This document shows, in pieces, positions 35,618 through 44,596 of a stretch of 64,000 nt of DNA; the stretch's first letter is position 1, and each line of letters starts with the position of its first letter. The position numbers and the translations under genes were made by a program. The stretch is from Rhizobium herbae (lineage in GTDB: Bacteria > Pseudomonadota > Alphaproteobacteria > Rhizobiales > Rhizobiaceae). The stretch covers positions 372,001-436,000 of the forward strand of contig NZ_JAGGJV010000004.1 in NCBI RefSeq assembly GCF_017873135.1. Direction: 5' to 3'. Below the pieces are notes generated by a model. That model made no database searches. It was not told the DNA's origin and was given only the letters and a program-made list of their open reading frames with translations.

Positions 35618-37207
35618 TCAGCCGTCCATCCCTGCCTGCGCCATCGCCGTCTTTACGGCTGCAAGCTGCGCGGGAGCAACGGAAATCTGCCTTATGCCGC
35701 TGGCAATCAGCGATGAAAGACGTTCCGGATCGCCAGCCAGATCGCCACAGATTCCGATCGGCTTGCCCATCTCATGCGCAACGGCCACCGTCTGCGAGAC
35801 TAACCGCAACAAGGCCGGGGTAGCCTGCCGATAGAGATCTACGACCGAAGGGTTGTCGCGAGCTGTTGCGGTTAGATACTGCGTCAGATCATTGGTTCCG
35901 AGCGAAAAGAAATCGGCATCCGTGAACGTGTCGAGCATGATGGCCGCCACGGGCACCTCCACCATCATGCCGATGGCAGGCATGCTGATTGCGATATGCC
36001 TTTTGGCGAGACTTGCCGCCTCTTCTTCGAATATTCGCCTGGTATCTGCAACCTCGTTGGGGAAGGTGACCATCGGCAGCAAGACCTTGAGGGGTCCGAA
36101 CGCTCCGGCCCGCAAAAGCGCCCGCGCCTGGATTCTCAGCATGACCGGCATGGAGAGTAGCAAGCGAATGCCGCGCAGACCGAGAAAGGGATTGCGTTCC
36201 TCGGCACCGAAACCGCCGAGCGGCTTGTCCCCGCCGAGATCGAGAAGACGGATGGTGACCGGCTTGCCGTCAGCCCATTTCAACATCTCGCAGTATAACT
36301 GGAATTGCTTTTCCTCATTGGCCAGATCCGAGGCCGAAGACAGAAGGAATTCCGTCCGCAGAAGGCCGATGCCATCGCAAGCGCCGGGATCAAGGCTGCG
36401 AAGCTCGGCGATATCGCTGATATTGACCAAGAGCTCGACGGTACCCCCCGACACGATCCGGAAGGCCCCTGCTTCCAATCCGGGCACGACAGGCAGCACC
36501 GCTTTTTCAGCCCCGGCGACCGCTGCGATGTCCGCGCCGCTGGGATGCACCACGACAAGGCCGCTGCTGCCATCGGCAAGCACCGGGGTTTCGGCCTCTA
36601 CAGAAAGACCACCGATACCCACGACCATAGGCACGCCTTTGGCGCGCGAAAGCAACGCCACGTGGCTGGCGGTACTTCCAGCTTCAAGCACGATCCCGCC
36701 GCCGTCCGTCCAGTCATGCGCGAGAAAAAGACTTGGGGCCATGTCTTTGCCGATGAAGATCGATCCCTTTGGGAAATCGGCGGCCGGCATGCCTTCCAGT
36801 GCACGAAGGACACGGTCGCGAATGTCGATCATATCGACCGCCCTCGCCCTTATGTCGTCGTCCTCCGATTGTTCGAAGCCGGCGATGTATTCTTCAAGTG
36901 CCGCAACCCACGAAAAGGCGGCGTTCTGCCCCTTGCCGATCTGCTCCGCAGCCATCTCGGCGATCACCGGATCACGCAGCATTTCAATCTGGAATTCGAG
37001 AATATCGGCGCTGGCCGGATCGGTTCGCGCTATCAGGGATTCCAGGGCGGCAACGGAAGCAGCGATGGCCCGATCGAGGTTCTCGAACTCCAGCGAAGGG
37101 GAAACCGGATCTCCACGGGGGCTCAGCGGTTCCGACGACACATAAGCCGGCCCGGCGGCGTAACCGCAGCCATTGCCCTGGCCTTGAAGCCTAAGCACCC
37201 CTGACAT
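35618..37207 (-). CDS. PTS Enzyme I (phosphoenolpyruvate-protein phosphotransferase), dha operon copy
   Basis: A 529-residue Enzyme I taking phosphate from PEP to HPr. The phospho-His182 motif is present in GSTASHVALLSRAKGVPMVVG. The PEP-binding barrel has GIGLLRTEFLL and FFSLGTNDLTQYL, and the active-site Cys487 is present in GICGDLAGD. There is no N-terminal GAF domain, so it is not the nitrogen-PTS enzyme PtsP found in most Proteobacteria. ATG 37207 is chosen for its GAGGAAAG SD and the family N-terminus. It overlaps the HPr gene by 17 bases. Its likely job is to feed the DhaM-DhaL-DhaK relay. Confidence 0.93.
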   Translation of the reverse strand: MSGVLRLQGQGNGCGYAAGPAYVSSEPLSPRGDPVSPSLEFENLDRAIAASVAALESLIARTDPASADILEFQIEMLRDPVIAEMAAEQIGKGQNAAFSWVAALEEYIAGFEQSEDDDIRARAVDMIDIRDRVLRALEGMPAADFPKGSIFIGKDMAPSLFLAHDWTDGGGIVLEAGSTASHVALLSRAKGVPMVVGIGGLSVEAETPVLADGSSGLVVVHPSGADIAAVAGAEKAVLPVVPGLEAGAFRIVSGGTVELLVNISDIAELRSLDPGACDGIGLLRTEFLLSSASDLANEEKQFQLYCEMLKWADGKPVTIRLLDLGGDKPLGGFGAEERNPFLGLRGIRLLLSMPVMLRIQARALLRAGAFGPLKVLLPMVTFPNEVADTRRIFEEEAASLAKRHIAISMPAIGMMVEVPVAAIMLDTFTDADFFSLGTNDLTQYLTATARDNPSVVDLYRQATPALLRLVSQTVAVAHEMGKPIGICGDLAGDPERLSSLIASGIRQISVAPAQLAAVKTAMAQAGMDG

Positions 37208-37535
37208 GCGGTCTTTCCTCGGCAAAGTCATTGACGAACAGCGCTTCCAGTACGGAAATCGCCTCTTCCGCTCGCAGGCCATGCGCCCTGATCTTCAGCG
37301 TCGATCCCTTGCGGATGCGTGCACCCATGACCTTGACGATGCTTTTTGCATTGAGCCACAGCCCGGAACGGTTGACCTCGATCTCGATGGTGCAGGGAAA
37401 GGATTTTGCCAGCCGCGTGAAAACCACGGACGGACGCGCATGCAGGCCGACGCCATGGGTGATCAACAACTCGACGGACGCATTGCCGCGGGCCGAACTC
37501 GCTCCCCCAAAGACGCCGTGCCGCTTCTCGGTCAT
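37191..37535 (-). CDS. HPr-family phosphocarrier protein, dha operon copy
   Basis: A 114-residue HPr with a 19-residue polar N-terminal extension. The phosphorylation site is His32 in HGVGLHARPSVVF. A Ser65 in NAKSIVKVMG sits where Ser46 regulates HPr in other bacteria. It passes phosphate from the co-encoded Enzyme I to DhaM. Its start overlaps the dhaM stop by four bases and its end overlaps Enzyme I by 17 bases, so the three are made together. Confidence 0.92.
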   Translation of the reverse strand: MTEKRHGVFGGASSARGNASVELLITHGVGLHARPSVVFTRLAKSFPCTIEIEVNRSGLWLNAKSIVKVMGARIRKGSTLKIRAHGLRAEEAISVLEALFVNDFAEERPHVRGA

Positions 37536-37933
37536 GACGGAGACAGCTCCTGTGCCGTTGCCACCACCTTTGCCAGCGATGCTCCGCCGGACGCCTCCGC
37601 CGCCGCGATGACCGCGCCCTCGACGATCGGCGCGTTGCAGATTATGATGCGCGCCGCCCGCCCCTTGCCGATCATTTCGATCGCCATTTCACTATTGGTC
37701 TCCGCTCCGCCAAGATCGACGAATACGGCGACGCCTGCCTCCGACCAGGCCTCCTCGATCGCCTTCAGGATTGCACCCGTATCGGTGCCGAGCCCGCCCG
37801 CGGGATTTCCGCCGCACCAGGCCAGCGGCACGCTGTCGCCGACCATCTGGCGTACCATGTCGGCCGCCCCTTTCGCCACGAGCGGCGAATGGGAGACGAT
37901 GACGATGCCGACATTTTCCCGTTCTTCCGTCAT
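37532..37933 (-). CDS. dhaM: DhaM phosphotransfer subunit (EIIA-mannose fold only)
   Basis: A 133-residue protein consisting of the EIIA-Man-like domain of DhaM. VGIVIVSHSPLVAKGAADM carries the phospho-acceptor His15, and FVDLGGAETNSEMAIEMI follows at about 75. E. coli DhaM is a three-domain fusion (EIIA, HPr, Enzyme I part). Here the same three modules are separate genes in the same order. It rephosphorylates ADP bound to DhaL. ATG 37933 overlaps the dhaL stop by four bases. Confidence 0.93.
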   Translation of the reverse strand: MTEERENVGIVIVSHSPLVAKGAADMVRQMVGDSVPLAWCGGNPAGGLGTDTGAILKAIEEAWSEAGVAVFVDLGGAETNSEMAIEMIGKGRAARIIICNAPIVEGAVIAAAEASGGASLAKVVATAQELSPS

Positions 37934-38568
37934 GCTACATCCGCTTCCGCCAGTTCGCGGCATATCGCTGCGCAAAGAAGCGCGCAGCTCGCCGCCCCCG
38001 GATCCATATGCCCCACCGAACGGGCTCCGAGGAATGAGGCACGCCCCCGCATGGCCTTCATATCGATCGTCATATCGGCAAAACCCTGAATTTTCCCGGC
38101 GAGGAGAGGAAGACGCGTGTTGTTCATCAGTTCGTCGCTGATAGGGTAGAGAACATCCAGCAGAGTTTTCTCACCGGGAGCCGATTTTCCGCGACGCGCC
38201 ACGGCGACGACCGCTTGCTGAAAGACCTCGGCAATTCCTGCGGAAGGATTGGCTGCAAGCCCTTTGCCGATCTCCAGCAGCAGCGTTCCGTAAAGCGGGC
38301 CTGCCGCCCCGCCGATGCTCATTACCAGGATGGTGCCAGCGGCACTCATCGCTTCCGACAACGGCATTCCGGCCAGACGATGCTGTTCCGCCGCCAGTGC
38401 GTCCAGCCCGCGCCGCATATTGATGCCGTGGTCGCCGTCACCGATCGCGCGGTCGAGATCGCTGAGATAGGCTTCCTGTGCGACAATTGCATCCCGGCAC
38501 GCTACGATCACACGGCCCATCAAGGCTGAGGGATTAAGGGCAGGTCTGGGGTCGCGGACAACGATCAT
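37930..38568 (-). CDS. dhaL: Dihydroxyacetone kinase subunit DhaL (PTS type)
   Basis: A 212-residue ADP-binding subunit. LDRAIGDGDHGINMRRG (38-54) holds the Asp residues that bind two Mg ions and the nucleotide, and the Gly-His-Gly form is the PEP-dependent type. VMSIGGAAGPLYGTLLLEIGKG and DPGAASCALL are further family signatures. It transfers phosphate from its bound ATP to ketone on DhaK. It overlaps the DhaK-DhaL fusion gene upstream and dhaM downstream by four bases each. Confidence 0.94.
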   Translation of the reverse strand: MIVVRDPRPALNPSALMGRVIVACRDAIVAQEAYLSDLDRAIGDGDHGINMRRGLDALAAEQHRLAGMPLSEAMSAAGTILVMSIGGAAGPLYGTLLLEIGKGLAANPSAGIAEVFQQAVVAVARRGKSAPGEKTLLDVLYPISDELMNNTRLPLLAGKIQGFADMTIDMKAMRGRASFLGARSVGHMDPGAASCALLCAAICRELAEADVA

Positions 38569-40220
38569 GCGGGCTCCAGGACACCGGCAACGGCTGCGAA
38601 AGCCTCGGCCACGGCATGCGCGCCGGGATCCATGACGCCGTCAAGATCGCTCTCTCCGATATAGGCGGACCGCCCGGCCTTCGCCTTGCGCATCGCCCTG
38701 GTTGCCTCCGCCCCCTTGCGCGCCTCGTCCGCGGCGGCGCGGACCCCGGTGATCGACATTGCATGCAGTGCGGGAGACAGCGCATCGACCATCGTCCGAT
38801 CACCCGGATGGGCGCCACCATAGAAGGTCATGCGGTCGAGCCCGGCGAGCAAGGACGCCGCAAGGCTCGCCCCGTCCCCGCTCGCCTTGCCCGCCGCAGT
38901 AAAGAAGATCGACAGGAGAACGCCGCTTGAACCGCCCATTGCCGTGGCCAGCGTATCGCCGATGACGGAGAAAAGAGCGGCCCTGTCGGCAAAGGGAAGG
39001 TTGCTTGTCAGCGCCTGGATGCTGCGGGCGCCAGTCGCGACCGTCGAGCCGGTATCGCCGTCGCCGGCCTTGGCGTCAAGCCGGTTCAACTCCGGCTCCA
39101 GCGCGATCAACCGTTCGCAGATGGCGGCAAGCACGCGCTCTGCGCCTGCATCGCGGCTCGCGGCGGCGGCTGTGGTCGTAACGGGGACGTTCGGGACAGG
39201 CAGGATGGCAACGGCATGAGGCACAACCGCCGGCAGCCATGCATGCGGCGCGACGACGGAGAGCAGCGCCTTTTCGCGCTCGGCGTCGAGCCGGACCAGC
39301 GACAGCGAAAATCCGTTCATGTTCAGCGCCGTCATCATCGGCCCCGGCCCGATCGTCAGCGCGACACGCGCAGCAAATGGAGAGGCCAAGACCGCGTTGG
39401 CAATCAGCGACATTTCCACCGGCGGCACGGCACCGAGATTGTTAATAAGCAACGCGTAGCGTCCATCCGGCTTCATTGCTGCGCACAGCCGCTCGGTCAT
39501 GATTGAAACGAGGCTGTCGGCCGCCTGGACGGTTATCTTTTCGACACCGGGCTCGCCGTGGATACCGAGACCCAATTCTCCCTGATTTTCCCCCAGACGG
39601 TCCTGATAGGGTTGGCCGGGAATGGAGCAGGACGAATAGGAGACACCGAGCGAAACGATATCAGCGGCAACGGCCTTGGCCGCGGCGGCAACGGAGGCCA
39701 GGCTTTCGCCGCTTTCGGCCAGATGTCCGGCGATCTTGTGGACAAAGAGCGTGCCGGCGACCCCGCGCGGCTGATTGATATCCGGCAGCGCGATATCGTC
39801 GGCGACAATCACCATCTCGACATCGAAGCCTTCGGCACGCGCTTTTTCCGCCGCCAGGCCGAAATTCAGCCGGTCGCCGGTATAGTTCTTGACGACGAGC
39901 AGGCAGCCCGGCTTGCCGGTCACGGCGCGGATCGCGGTCAGCACAGCATCGACACTGGGAGACGCAAAAATTTCTCCGGACACGGCCGCCGTCAGCATAC
40001 CCCTGCCGACGAAACCGGCATGGGAGGGCTCATGCCCTGCCCCACCGCCGGAAATCACCGCCACGCGGGACTTATCCCAATCGGCACGGACGATCACCTT
40101 GATATCGGGATAGCTGTCAAGACGGGCGAGCGTTCCGGATACGGAGGTGCGCAGCAGGCCGTCCAGGGCCTCGGTAACGATATTTTCCCTGCGGTTGAAG
40201 AAATGTTTCATGGCACTCAT
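38565..40220 (-). CDS. ATP-type dihydroxyacetone (or related ketose) kinase, DhaK-DhaL fusion
   Basis: A 551-residue single-chain kinase. The Dak1 domain (about 1-340) has GGGAGHEPSH and the covalent-substrate His221 in GLGIHGEPG. A flexible Ala-rich linker leads to the Dak2 domain (about 355-551) with LDAKAGDGDTGSTVATGAR, the ATP-dependent variant, and GGSSGVLLSIF. Members of this family phosphorylate dihydroxyacetone, glyceraldehyde or erythrulose with ATP. It is followed, with a four-base overlap, by a complete PEP-dependent set, so both chemistries are co-expressed. ATG 40220 (GGA upstream) or 40211 may be the start. Confidence 0.93.
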   Translation of the reverse strand: MSAMKHFFNRRENIVTEALDGLLRTSVSGTLARLDSYPDIKVIVRADWDKSRVAVISGGGAGHEPSHAGFVGRGMLTAAVSGEIFASPSVDAVLTAIRAVTGKPGCLLVVKNYTGDRLNFGLAAEKARAEGFDVEMVIVADDIALPDINQPRGVAGTLFVHKIAGHLAESGESLASVAAAAKAVAADIVSLGVSYSSCSIPGQPYQDRLGENQGELGLGIHGEPGVEKITVQAADSLVSIMTERLCAAMKPDGRYALLINNLGAVPPVEMSLIANAVLASPFAARVALTIGPGPMMTALNMNGFSLSLVRLDAEREKALLSVVAPHAWLPAVVPHAVAILPVPNVPVTTTAAAASRDAGAERVLAAICERLIALEPELNRLDAKAGDGDTGSTVATGARSIQALTSNLPFADRAALFSVIGDTLATAMGGSSGVLLSIFFTAAGKASGDGASLAASLLAGLDRMTFYGGAHPGDRTMVDALSPALHAMSITGVRAAADEARKGAEATRAMRKAKAGRSAYIGESDLDGVMDPGAHAVAEAFAAVAGVLEPA

Positions 40221-40284
40221 CCAGTCCGTTTTTCGTTCCGCATCCTTTCGCCATGGCGCAAGCGATGCAACCTGCTGTTTTTGG

Positions 40285-41295
40285 CTATACAAGCCGTTGT
40301 CCGTCCGATCCGAAATAGAGCGGATCCTTCAACATCAAGGTGATCTTGTCGCCGGGCATCACCGGCACATAGGGATTGGCAAGCGTCACCAGTTTATGCC
40401 CGGCAATGCGCATATGCAGATGGCTCTGGTCGCCCAGATGCTCGATCCAGTCGATTTCCGCATTGGCATTGCCGTTGCCCGCATGGATTTCCAGATGCTC
40501 GGTCCGCGCGCCGATCGTCTTCGTCCCCTTCGGCGGTTGCCCGCCGGGAACGAGTCCTTCCGGAATGAGATTGATATGCGGCTGGCCAAGCCGTGCCGCC
40601 ACATGCAGGTTGACCGGGTTGCTGTAGATCTCGCGTGGCGTTCCAAGCTGGATCAACTCGCCATCATTGAGAATGCCGATCCGGTCGGCCATGGTCATCG
40701 CCTCGATCTGGTCATGGGTGACGTAGAGCAACGTCGAGCCGAGTTCGCTCTGGATGCGCTTCAACTCCAGCCGCAATTCTCCCCGCAGCTTGGCGTCGAG
40801 CGACGACAGCGGCTCGTCCATCAGGTAGATCGACGGCTTGCGCACCAGCGCCCGGCCGATGGCGACACGCTGCATCTCGCCACCAGACAAACGTGTCGAT
40901 CGGTTTTCCAGTTTGTGATCGATCCGCACCATCTTGGCAACGTCGCGGACACGCCGGTCGATCTCGTCCGCGCCCAGACGACGGGCAGGTGAACGCAGCG
41001 GAAAGGCCAGATTCTCGTAAACCGTCAGATGCGGATAGAGCGAATATTGCTGGAAGACGAAGGCTACATCCCGGCCTGCCGGCGCTGCACCCGCCATGTC
41101 CTGCCCGCCGATCGTCACCCGCCCCTTGTCCGGCTTTTCCAGCCCGGCAATCAGCCGCAGCGTCGTGGTCTTGCCAGCGCCGGTCGGGCCGAGCAGCACG
41201 ACGAACTCCCCGTCGCGGATGGTCAGCGTCAGATTGCGCACTGCCTTGGATTCGCCGAAGGACTTCGAGATGTTCTGGAGCGATACCTCAGCCAT
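40285..41295 (-). CDS. ABC transporter ATP-binding protein (second of pair)
   Basis: A 336-residue MalK-type ATPase. It has Walker A GPTGAGKTT (about 36-44), signature LSGGEMQRVAIGRAL, Walker B IYLMDEPLSSLD and a C-terminal TOBE region. Two different ATPase genes side by side, with two permeases, a tiny membrane protein and a binding protein, match the glycerol importer of rhizobia (GlpSTPQUV type, from memory). A heterodimeric ATPase is likely. It overlaps the first ATPase gene by eight bases. Confidence 0.92.
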   Translation of the reverse strand: MAEVSLQNISKSFGESKAVRNLTLTIRDGEFVVLLGPTGAGKTTTLRLIAGLEKPDKGRVTIGGQDMAGAAPAGRDVAFVFQQYSLYPHLTVYENLAFPLRSPARRLGADEIDRRVRDVAKMVRIDHKLENRSTRLSGGEMQRVAIGRALVRKPSIYLMDEPLSSLDAKLRGELRLELKRIQSELGSTLLYVTHDQIEAMTMADRIGILNDGELIQLGTPREIYSNPVNLHVAARLGQPHINLIPEGLVPGGQPPKGTKTIGARTEHLEIHAGNGNANAEIDWIEHLGDQSHLHMRIAGHKLVTLANPYVPVMPGDKITLMLKDPLYFGSDGQRLV

Positions 41296-42385
41296 GACGG
41301 GCCTCCGTATAAAGGGACGATTTGACCGCGCGACCGGAAGCGCAGTCGAACAGCGAGAGCTTTTCGCTGTCGAGTTCGAGCCCGACAGTCTCGCCGATCC
41401 TGAAGGTCCGGTCGGCCGAGACGCGTGCCTTCAGCAGCCCCTTGCCGGTCTCGACCGCGACGATCTGGTTGGTGCCGAGATATTCCGCGCCATAGACCGA
41501 ACCGCGCAGCGCCGAGCTGTCGTTGAAACGGATATGCTCCGGCCGTACACCGAGCGCCAGCTCGCCGATGCCCATTTCCTGATGCACCTCTGGAAGTGCG
41601 ACTTCAACGCCTTCCACGGATACCGAACGCGCGCCCTTCCGCAGCCCCGAGGTAAACCTTAAAAAGTTCATCGGCGGCGAGCCGATGAAGTCGGCAACAT
41701 ACATGGAGGCCGGGCGCCGATAGATTTCCTGCGGTGTCCCGAACTGCTCGATAATGCCGTGGTTCATGACCGCGATCTTGTCGGCCATCGCCATGGCTTC
41801 GTGCTGATCATGGGTGACGTAGACCGTTGTGGCATGGATACGGTTATGCAGTTCACGCAGCTCATGCACCATGACTTCGCGAAACTCGGCATCGAGCGTG
41901 CCCAGCGGCTCGTCCATCAGGAAGCACTTCGGCCGCCGGACAATGGCCCGCCCGAGTGCAACGCGCTGCCGATCGCCGCCCGCCAATCCGAACACCGAGC
42001 GGTCGAGGATATGGCTGATCTGCAGAAGCCTGGCCGTCTCCTCCACACGCGCCTTGATCTCCGCCTTCGGCACACCCTGGGACAGCAGCGGAAAGCCGAT
42101 GTTTTTGCGCACGTTCATGTGCGGATAGAGCGCGAAGAGCTGGAAGACGAAGGCGATGTCGCGGGCGCTGGCGCGGTTGAAGGTGACGTCCTCGCCATCA
42201 AGAAAAATCTTGCCGCTGGTCGGCAATTCCAGGCCCGCAATCATCCGCAGCGTCGTCGTCTTGCCGCAGCCGGACGGTCCGAGCAGAGCCAGGAATTCGC
42301 CGTCAGCAACGGTGAAGCTCGAATCCTCGACGGCAACGAACTCGGCGAATTGCTTGCGCAGGTTTTCGATCCGGATCTCAGCCAT
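41288..42385 (-). CDS. ABC transporter ATP-binding protein (first of pair)
   Basis: A 365-residue MalK-type ATPase. It has Walker A GPSGCGKTT, an unusual signature LAGGDRQRVALGRAI in place of LSGGQ, Walker B FLMDEPLGTLD and a TOBE domain. The first Ser of the ABC signature is Ala here while the partner has LSGGEMQ, so one of the two ATP sites of the heterodimer may be weaker. It starts three bases after the small membrane protein gene. Confidence 0.92.
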   Translation of the reverse strand: MAEIRIENLRKQFAEFVAVEDSSFTVADGEFLALLGPSGCGKTTTLRMIAGLELPTSGKIFLDGEDVTFNRASARDIAFVFQLFALYPHMNVRKNIGFPLLSQGVPKAEIKARVEETARLLQISHILDRSVFGLAGGDRQRVALGRAIVRRPKCFLMDEPLGTLDAEFREVMVHELRELHNRIHATTVYVTHDQHEAMAMADKIAVMNHGIIEQFGTPQEIYRRPASMYVADFIGSPPMNFLRFTSGLRKGARSVSVEGVEVALPEVHQEMGIGELALGVRPEHIRFNDSSALRGSVYGAEYLGTNQIVAVETGKGLLKARVSADRTFRIGETVGLELDSEKLSLFDCASGRAVKSSLYTEARHG

Positions 42386-42388
42386 GGG

Positions 42389-42592
42389 TCACTCCGGAAA
42401 TTTCGAGACGATGATGAACATGACGGTGCCGGCCAGAAGCGTCACCAGCGAATAGGTGTAGAGCACAAGTGCGAACGGCTGGAACAGCATCAGGAAGCCG
42501 ATGGCGATCAGCGCTGTCGCGACATTTTCCATCGGGCCGCGCCGAAGGAAGAAGGGGCGCTTCTTGTGGGGGGTCGTGTTCTCCATGGTCAT
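42389..42592 (-). CDS. Small two-helix membrane protein of the ABC operon (GlpU-like)
   Basis: A 67-residue protein. The polar, basic N-terminus (KKRPFFLRRG) is followed by two predicted helices (about 24-42 and 46-64). ATG 42592 overlaps the permease stop by four bases and has AAGGAA just upstream. Rhizobial glycerol transporter operons contain a small protein at this place (GlpU). Its role is unknown; stabilising the permeases is a guess. Confidence 0.8.
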   Translation of the reverse strand: MTMENTTPHKKRPFFLRRGPMENVATALIAIGFLMLFQPFALVLYTYSLVTLLAGTVMFIIVSKFPE

Positions 42593-43542
42593 TTCCTTAC
42601 CGCCCCGAATGTGATGCCACGCAGCAGCTGTTTGCGCAGCAGGATGGTGAAGACGAGGATCGGCACCAGGAAGATCGTTGTTCCTGCGGCAACAGCCGGC
42701 CAATCCTGCCCGCCCTCGCCGATGATCGTCGGGATAAAGGGCGGCGCGGTCTGCGCCGAGCCGGAGGTCAGCAGCACCGCGAAGGCATATTCGTTCCAGG
42801 CAAAGATCAGGCAGAAGATCGCAGTTGCAGCGATACCCGTGGTCGCCTGCGGCAGCACGACCTTGCGGAAGGCCTGCAGCCGGGTATAGCCGTCGATCAT
42901 CGCCGCTTCCTCGTATTCGCGCGGGATTTCGTCGATGAAGCCCTTCAGCAGCCAGACGGCGAGCGACACATTGACCGCCGTATAGAGCAGGATCATGCCG
43001 AGCGCCGTATCGGACAGGCCGAGCTGCCGGTACATCAGGTAAATCGGGATAGCGACCGCGATCGGCGGCATCATCCGCGTCGACAGGATGAAGAACAGCA
43101 GGTCGTCGGCTAGCGGCACCTTGAAGCGCGAGAAACCGTAGGCTGCGAGCGTTCCGAGCGAGACGGCGAGGAAGGTCGAGCCGAAGGCGATGATCAGCGA
43201 ATTCTGGAAGCGCGGCCAGTAGTTCGAAGGTCCGGCGATCACCATGTTGCGGTTGCGGGTGATCTCGTCGCACGTCGACGTCGGCGCGCCAAGCGACTGG
43301 ATATAGTCTGGCGTCTGGCGGGTCCGCGTCGTGAACAGGTTGCAGTAGCCCTCAAGGGTCGGCTGGAAGACGATCTTCGGCGGATAGCTGATCGAATCCG
43401 GCGGCGACTTGAAACTCGTCAGGAAAATCCAGGCGAGCGGCACCATGGTCACGATCGCGTAGAGAATGACGATGGCGCCGGCGATGCGCTTGGTCGTGCT
43501 GCTCGGCTCGACCACGGAATGGGCTGAATTGGCGGTGCTCAT
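42589..43542 (-). CDS. ABC transporter permease (second)
   Basis: A 317-residue MalG-like permease with six predicted helices, a periplasmic insert of about 70 residues after the first helix that contains two Cys (GYCNLF and TSTCDEI), and the coupling loop YEEAAMIDGYTRLQAFRKVVLPQAT. ATG 43542 overlaps the preceding permease stop (ATGA). The frame stays open upstream in antisense-like sequence that is clearly not permease. It is part of the presumed glycerol/dihydroxyacetone-type importer. Confidence 0.92.
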   Translation of the reverse strand: MSTANSAHSVVEPSSTTKRIAGAIVILYAIVTMVPLAWIFLTSFKSPPDSISYPPKIVFQPTLEGYCNLFTTRTRQTPDYIQSLGAPTSTCDEITRNRNMVIAGPSNYWPRFQNSLIIAFGSTFLAVSLGTLAAYGFSRFKVPLADDLLFFILSTRMMPPIAVAIPIYLMYRQLGLSDTALGMILLYTAVNVSLAVWLLKGFIDEIPREYEEAAMIDGYTRLQAFRKVVLPQATTGIAATAIFCLIFAWNEYAFAVLLTSGSAQTAPPFIPTIIGEGGQDWPAVAAGTTIFLVPILVFTILLRKQLLRGITFGAVRK

Positions 43543-44513
43543 CGTTGTTTCACCCTGTTCAGCGCTTTGACATAGATGTTGGCAAGACCGAAGACGGCGA
43601 CGAAAAGGATGATGGCGAAGGCCGAGGCCCGGCCGGTCCGCCAGCTTTCGAAAGCTTCGCGTTTGAGCGTGATCGACGCCACCTCCGTGGTCGAGCCGGG
43701 TCCGCCGCCGGTGAGCAGCACCACCATGTCGAACATTTTGAAATTCTCGATGGCGCGGAAAAGCACGGCCAGCATGATGAAGGGCAGCGCCATCGGTACG
43801 GTGATCGACCAGAACTGCCGCCAGGCCGACGCCCGGTCCACCTCGGCCGCCTCGTAGATATAGTCCGGGATCGAGCGCAGGCCGGCAAGGCAGATGAGCA
43901 TCACATAGGGCGTCCACATCCATGTATCGACGATGATGATCGCCCAGGGGGACAATGCCACGGATCCGAGCATCTCGAAGGAAGAGGGATCGACGCCGGT
44001 GAAGAAGGAATAGATGTAGTTGAAAAGGCCGATCTGCGGCTGGTAGAGAAACCGCCAGAAATTGCCGACCACCGCCGGCGACAGCATCATCGGGATGAGG
44101 ATGACGGTCGTCCAGAAGGCATGGCCGCGGAATTTCCGGTCGATCAGGTGGGCGAGCGTGAAGCCGATCAGCATCTGCAGCAGGATCGTCCAGAAGACGA
44201 AATGTGCCGTCGTCTGCATCGCCTGCCAGATATCGGGATCATTGAGCACGCGCTGGTAGTTGCTGAGACCGACGCCATCGATCGCCGCATTCGGCCGATT
44301 GGCGCGGAAATTGGTGAACGACAGATGTACTGCCCAGATCAGCGGAAAGATATTGATCGCCAGAAGCAGCACGATCGTCGGCGTAATGAACAGCCAGGCG
44401 ATGGCGCGGTCGGACAGACCGCGGACGCGGAAGGCGAGTGGCGCCGGGGTCGCGCGAACGGCCTTTTCTGCCGCCTTGTCCAGTAGAGAGGTATCGGTAT
44501 CAGTCACGGGCAT
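43539..44513 (-). CDS. ABC transporter permease (first)
   Basis: A 324-residue MalF-like permease with six predicted helices and the coupling loop YEAAEVDRASAWRQFWSITVPMALP. The start is ATG 44513 (a GTG one codon upstream is also possible). It follows the binding-protein gene by about 80 bases, a gap that contains a small GC-rich stem CCGGC (44555-44559)/GCCGG (44566-44570). It overlaps the second permease gene by four bases. Confidence 0.92.
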   Translation of the reverse strand: MPVTDTDTSLLDKAAEKAVRATPAPLAFRVRGLSDRAIAWLFITPTIVLLLAINIFPLIWAVHLSFTNFRANRPNAAIDGVGLSNYQRVLNDPDIWQAMQTTAHFVFWTILLQMLIGFTLAHLIDRKFRGHAFWTTVILIPMMLSPAVVGNFWRFLYQPQIGLFNYIYSFFTGVDPSSFEMLGSVALSPWAIIIVDTWMWTPYVMLICLAGLRSIPDYIYEAAEVDRASAWRQFWSITVPMALPFIMLAVLFRAIENFKMFDMVVLLTGGGPGSTTEVASITLKREAFESWRTGRASAFAIILFVAVFGLANIYVKALNRVKQR

Positions 44514-44596
44514 CACCTGGTATCGAGAAACGGCAGGCTATGGTCGCTGACCGCCCGGCCCGAGAGCCGGAACCGGACGGTCATGCCGGGAGGAAA

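Noticed and set aside
38565..40220. Erythrulose kinase as a firm name for the DhaK-DhaL fusion
   Set aside because: The family includes erythrulose kinases, but no tetrulose-phosphate isomerase or epimerase gene is present in the operon, so the substrate is left open.
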